Positions 47,966 through 51,963 of a stretch of 51,963 nt of DNA are shown here, piece after piece; positions within the stretch are counted from its first letter, which is position 1; each line of letters opens with the position of its first letter. The stretch is from Lachnospiraceae bacterium (GTDB lineage: Bacteria; Bacillota; Clostridia; Lachnospirales; Lachnospiraceae): NCBI GenBank assembly GCA_024692825.1, contig JAILMB010000098.1, positions 1-51,963 of the forward strand. The letters are read 5' to 3'. The translations under genes were made by a program, and so were the position numbers. The notes under the pieces are model-generated. The model had not been told where the DNA came from, searched no databases, and saw only the letters and a program-made list of their open reading frames with translations.

Positions 47966-50386
47966 TTAAGCACGAAGTTCAATATTTAATTCCTTAAGTG
48001 CTTTTAAGATTCTTTCCATTGCTGAGGTAATATCCTCTTCAGAAAGGTTTTTATCCTTTGCTCTAAAGGTCAAAGAATATGCCATTGACTTATGGCCTGT
48101 AAGAACCTGCGCACCCTCGTATACATCGAAGAGTTCGTAAGATTCTAAGTAAGCGCCGCCCTTCTTTTCAAAGACTTCTTCAATATCACCTGCAAGAACA
48201 CTCTTAGGTACTACCATGGAAATATCTCTTGTAGCTGCCGGGAAGTTTGCAATTCCCTGATACTTCTTATCGAAGGATGACATCTCAACAATATATGGCA
48301 TATCGATTACTGCCACATAGGCTTCCGCTTTCATATCGTAATTCTGACAAACAAGTGGATGTACCTGTCCTAAGTAACCAACTACAGTGCCATCATAAAT
48401 AATGTTTGCCTGACGTCCTGGATGGAGGAAGTTCTTTTGTGCCTTTGGATCATAAGAAATCTTTTTATTCATTCCACACTGACTTAAGAACTCTTCTACC
48501 ACACCCTTCATGGTAAAGAAATCTCCATCTCCATAGAATCCCAAAGTAAACTGCATACGTTCCTCAGGAAGTTCTGTAATAGGAAGGCTCTTTGGAAGAT
48601 AAATATTACCAAGTTCATATAAACGAACATCTTTGTTTCTTCTATTGTAGTTTGTAGCAAGTGAAGTTAACATTCCGTTTAAGGAAATGGTACGCATAAT
48701 TGAGAAATCCTCTCCAAGTGGATTTGAGATTACCACTGCTTCACGTTGCTTATCATCTCCATCTAAAAGTAATTTATCAAATACCTTTGGACTTTCAAAA
48801 GAATAGGTATATGCCTGAGAGAATCCACAGTATTCAGCCACATCTCTCGCAATATTTTCGATTTCCATCTTATAAGAAATCTTTCCTGCAGTAGCTGCTC
48901 CACTAGGTAATGTAGTAGGAATCTTGTCATATCCAAAGAATCTTGCTACTTCCTCTGATAAATCTGCATAGGATAATAAATCCTGACGGAAGGTAGGAAT
49001 CAAAACGCTCTTTCTGTCATCACTTACTTCTAACTCTAAGCGTTTAAAGTAATCTAACATCTCTTCAACAGATACGTCTGTTCCAAGGATTTTATTATAG
49101 CGTTCTGGCTCAAAAGGCAAGGTAATAGGTTCATTCTTTTCAGGATAAATATCTACGACTCCTCCTACCACTTCGCCACAGCCTAACTCTTCTACTAACT
49201 GGCAGGCTCTGTTCATTGCACAAATTGCATTGTTAGGATCTAAGCCCTTTTCAAAAATACCAGAGGCTTCTGTACGCATACCTAACTTCTTTGCAGAAAG
49301 ACGGATGTTTGTTCCATCAAAGGTAGCTGCTTCAAAAAGCATGGTAGAAACATTATCTGTAATCATGGAATTTTCACCACCCATGATACCACCGATACCA
49401 ACTGGCTTCTTTCCATCACAGATCATTAAAATGCTTTCATCAAGTTCATGTTCTACTCCATCTAAAGTAGTAAACATTTCACCCTGCTTAGCATTTCGAA
49501 CAACAATTTTCTTATCTTCAATGGTATCCAAATCATATGCATGCATTGGCTGACCATATTCTTCCATAACATAATTTGTAATATCTACAATGTTATTGAT
49601 TGGGCGAATTCCCTGAGCGCGAAGTCTTTCCTTCATCCATTCTGGAGAAGGTCCAATCTTAATGTTCTTTACTACTCTTGCAGTATATCTCTTGCAAAGA
49701 TCATGATTTTGAATCTCTACAGAAATATAATCGTTTACATCTTCTGAATTACCGGTCTCTGTTACAACAGGTGGCTTAAACTCTTTTCTAAAGGTAGCTG
49801 CTGCTTCTCTTGCAATACCAATCACTGAATAGCAGTCTACACGGTTTGAAGTAATCTCATACTCTACTACTGCATCATCAAGGCCTAATACTTCAGCTGC
49901 ATTTGCACCAACCTCTGTATCTTCCGGGAATACATAAAGTCCGTCAGAAGGTGCTTCAGGGAACATATCGCAGTCTGAACCAAGCTCTTCTATAGAGCAC
50001 ATCATTCCGCAGCTTTCTACTCCACGAAGTTTACCTTTTTTAATCTTTACGCCGCCTTCAACTCTCTTTCCATCATGTCCACCGGCAACGCGACCACCAT
50101 CTAAAACTACAGGTGTCTTCATACCAACTACTGCATTTGGAGCACCGGTTACGATTTGAACGGTTTCAGTTCCAATATCCACCTGGCAGATAACAAGTTT
50201 GTCTGCATCCGGATGAGGTGCGATTTCTTTGATTTGACCTACTACAATCTTGTCCAAGTCTCCATCTAGCTCTTCAAAGAACTCTACCTTTGAACCAGAT
50301 AAGGTCATTGCATCCATATATTCCTGAGGTGTGACATCTTCCATGCCAGGCACCATACTCTTTATCCACTTTAAAGAAGTCTTCAT
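47966..50386 (-). CDS. pheT: Phenylalanine--tRNA ligase beta subunit
   Basis: 806 aa; tRNA-binding (EMAP) N-terminus, ITNYVMEEYGQPMHAYD, FDX-ACB C-terminus. Confidence 0.97.
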   Translation of the reverse strand: MKTSLKWIKSMVPGMEDVTPQEYMDAMTLSGSKVEFFEELDGDLDKIVVGQIKEIAPHPDADKLVICQVDIGTETVQIVTGAPNAVVGMKTPVVLDGGRVAGGHDGKRVEGGVKIKKGKLRGVESCGMMCSIEELGSDCDMFPEAPSDGLYVFPEDTEVGANAAEVLGLDDAVVEYEITSNRVDCYSVIGIAREAAATFRKEFKPPVVTETGNSEDVNDYISVEIQNHDLCKRYTARVVKNIKIGPSPEWMKERLRAQGIRPINNIVDITNYVMEEYGQPMHAYDLDTIEDKKIVVRNAKQGEMFTTLDGVEHELDESILMICDGKKPVGIGGIMGGENSMITDNVSTMLFEAATFDGTNIRLSAKKLGMRTEASGIFEKGLDPNNAICAMNRACQLVEELGCGEVVGGVVDIYPEKNEPITLPFEPERYNKILGTDVSVEEMLDYFKRLELEVSDDRKSVLIPTFRQDLLSYADLSEEVARFFGYDKIPTTLPSGAATAGKISYKMEIENIARDVAEYCGFSQAYTYSFESPKVFDKLLLDGDDKQREAVVISNPLGEDFSIMRTISLNGMLTSLATNYNRRNKDVRLYELGNIYLPKSLPITELPEERMQFTLGFYGDGDFFTMKGVVEEFLSQCGMNKKISYDPKAQKNFLHPGRQANIIYDGTVVGYLGQVHPLVCQNYDMKAEAYVAVIDMPYIVEMSSFDKKYQGIANFPAATRDISMVVPKSVLAGDIEEVFEKKGGAYLESYELFDVYEGAQVLTGHKSMAYSLTFRAKDKNLSEEDITSAMERILKALKELNIELRA

Positions 50387-50487
50387 TTTCTTATCTCCTT
50401 TTTTCTACTGTTGCGAATTGTTTTCACTATGTAAATTTCTCTTCTTGTCGAATATTTTTAACTTTATTTCGATTAAAGATTTCCTTA

Positions 50488-51507
50488 CTAGAACTGGCTT
50501 AGGAATCTCTCGTCGTTTTCGTAGAGAAGACGCATGTCGTCGATTTCGTATTTTAAAAGTGCAATACGCTCTAAGCCAACACCAAAAGCGAATCCTGAGT
50601 ATACTTCCGGATCAATGCCACTCATCTTTAATACCTTAGGGTGTACGGTTCCGCAACCAAGGATTTCAATCCAACCTTCGCCCTTACAGAAGCGGCATCC
50701 CTTACCGCCACATTTAAAGCAGGTAACATCCATTTCTGCAGATGGCTCTGTAAATGGGAAATGATGAGGACGGAATTTCACCTTTGTATCTTCTCCAAAC
50801 ATTTCTTTTGCAAACTCCTGTAAGGTTCCCTTTAAATCAGCAAATGTAATGTCCTTATCGATTACCATACCTTCGATCTGATGGAAGGAAGGAGAATGGG
50901 TTGCATCTACTTCATCTGAACGGAATACTCTACCAGGTGCAATCATACGAATAGGAAGTTTTCCTTTTTCCATTTCACGAACCTGAACCGGAGATGTCTG
51001 TGTACGAAGTAAAATATCCTTTGTAATATAAAATGTATCCTGTTCATCCTTTGCAGGGTGATTTGCAGGAATATTTAATGCTTCAAAGTTGTAGTAATCA
51101 AGTTCCACTTCAGGTCCTTCTACTACTTCATATCCCATACCTACGAAAATCTTTTCCACTTCCTGTAAGGCAATGGTATTTGGATGACGATGTCCAATTT
51201 TATTCTTCTTGGCAGGAAGGGTAACATCGATTGTCTCTTTTGCAAGACGAGCTTCCATTTCCTTTTTCTCTAAGTTCTGCTTTGCTTCTAAAAGCTTTGC
51301 TTCGATGGCTTCTCTTGTTTCATTTACCATCTGACCAACCTTAGGTCTGTCTTCCGGAGATACATCCTTCATACCCTTTAAGATTGCGGTCATTTCACCT
51401 TTTTTTCCTAAGATAGAAACTCGAACATCATTTAACGATCCAAGTTCTTGAGCATTTTCGATTTGCTCTAATGCTTTCTTTTGAATTTCCAGCAATTTGT
51501 CTTTCAT
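50488..51507 (-). CDS. pheS: Phenylalanine--tRNA ligase alpha subunit
   Basis: [65 protein letters not shown]. Confidence 0.97.
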   Translation of the reverse strand: MKDKLLEIQKKALEQIENAQELGSLNDVRVSILGKKGEMTAILKGMKDVSPEDRPKVGQMVNETREAIEAKLLEAKQNLEKKEMEARLAKETIDVTLPAKKNKIGHRHPNTIALQEVEKIFVGMGYEVVEGPEVELDYYNFEALNIPANHPAKDEQDTFYITKDILLRTQTSPVQVREMEKGKLPIRMIAPGRVFRSDEVDATHSPSFHQIEGMVIDKDITFADLKGTLQEFAKEMFGEDTKVKFRPHHFPFTEPSAEMDVTCFKCGGKGCRFCKGEGWIEILGCGTVHPKVLKMSGIDPEVYSGFAFGVGLERIALLKYEIDDMRLLYENDERFLSQF

Positions 51508-51561
51508 AGTTTTCCTCCAAAATTAAACTCAAATTCTGCGAGAACGGATATATTTTTCCAT

Positions 51562-51785
51562 AAAAAAAGCTCCGTCCCCATATACTAGGGACGAAGCATA
51601 AACTCCGCGTTACCACCCTGATTCCTGTAATAAAAACTACAGGCACTCAATTCTTTATATAATTGTAGGCTCCTACTTGAAATTCGCTTTGCACCAATAT
51701 GAACAGGGCTTCCAGCCTGTGACCCCGTCTCTCTCTCACGGAAGATGCATCACTACTGTGAGTACTCATCACCTTTACCGCAAAT
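51562..51785 (-). ncRNA. T-box leader (phenylalanine) of pheST
   Basis: Minus strand has the T-box AGGGTGGTAACGCGG (51605-51619), terminator GCTTCGTCCC...GGGACGGAGCTTTTTTT (51562-51597), and a likely UUC specifier at 51679-51681 (GAATTTCAAGTAGGAGCC). The 5' boundary is approximate. Confidence 0.9.
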
Positions 51786-51852
51786 AATGATAGCACGGCA
51801 AAATTTAAAATTCAAGGCAAAAAATAACCCAAAATGCTAAGCCTGCGATTTT

Positions 51853-51963
51853 GACTCCTAGCTAAAGCTAGGTGGGTTACCGCAACTCATCTTTTGCCGT
51901 CCACTAGCGTCAAAGACGGAGGCATGACAGCCAATGAGAAATATAGGAGTCCCGTTTAAAGTA
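51853..51963 (-). other. Structured element at window edge; candidate IS605/TnpB-type right end or other ncRNA
   Basis: Hairpin CCTAGC-TTTA-GCTAGG (51857-51872), outer arms GACTCCTA (51853-51860)/TAGGAGTC (51944-51951), inner CCGTC...GACGG. Confidence 0.4.

Noticed and set aside
51569-51597. GGGACG-type inverted repeat similar to the GNAT-flanking repeat
   Set aside because: It is the T-box terminator stem; similarity to AGGGACGG is limited to a few bases.
51428-51646. 72-aa minus-strand ORF upstream of pheS
   Set aside because: It overlaps the T-box, terminator and start of pheS; the sequence is explained by the leader RNA.
1-51963. CRISPR arrays, tRNA/rRNA genes, prophage or integrase genes
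   Set aside because: No regularly spaced repeats, no tRNA/rRNA signatures and no phage structural or integrase ORFs seen on reading the window.

Overview
The window is about 52 kb of chromosome from a low-GC Clostridia (Lachnospiraceae-like) bacterium. It is densely coding and almost entirely on the minus strand. I see no rRNA, tRNA, CRISPR or prophage.

Minus-strand blocks, by increasing coordinate:
- 5' end of a membrane/chemoreceptor-like gene cut by the left edge.
- Small membrane protein, UPF0210 (PFL) protein, ACT protein, MBL hydrolase, long FtsA-like protein, coaE.
- MFS transporter, GGDEF cyclase, polA, Xaa-Pro aminopeptidase.
- Two GNAT acetyltransferases bracketed by a 23-bp imperfect inverted repeat, then a beta-CASP MBL protein.
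- Division/cell-wall (dcw) cluster: ftsZ, ftsQ/divIB, ftsW, murD, mraY, ftsI/PBP, ftsL-like, rsmH, mraZ.
- Galactoside operon: GH36, GPH symporter, a GT-B-like protein of unknown function, GH2, TetR.
- DUF5692-like membrane protein.
- Class II galT, lgt, PilZ.
- Two YhgE/Pip paralogues flanking a small 2-TM coiled-coil protein.
- queA, pheT, pheS with a phenylalanine T-box leader, then a structured, possibly IS605/TnpB-end-like element at the right edge.

The only convincing plus-strand genes are an ABC-F ATPase and a Pr6Pr-like membrane protein.

The best leads for undescribed biology are the GT-B-like protein in the galactoside operon, the Pip/coiled-coil/Pip operon, the extended FtsA-like protein, two opposed MraZ-box-like arrays before mraZ, the GNAT cassette, and the right-edge RNA-like element. 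All calls come from reading the sequence; no database search was run.
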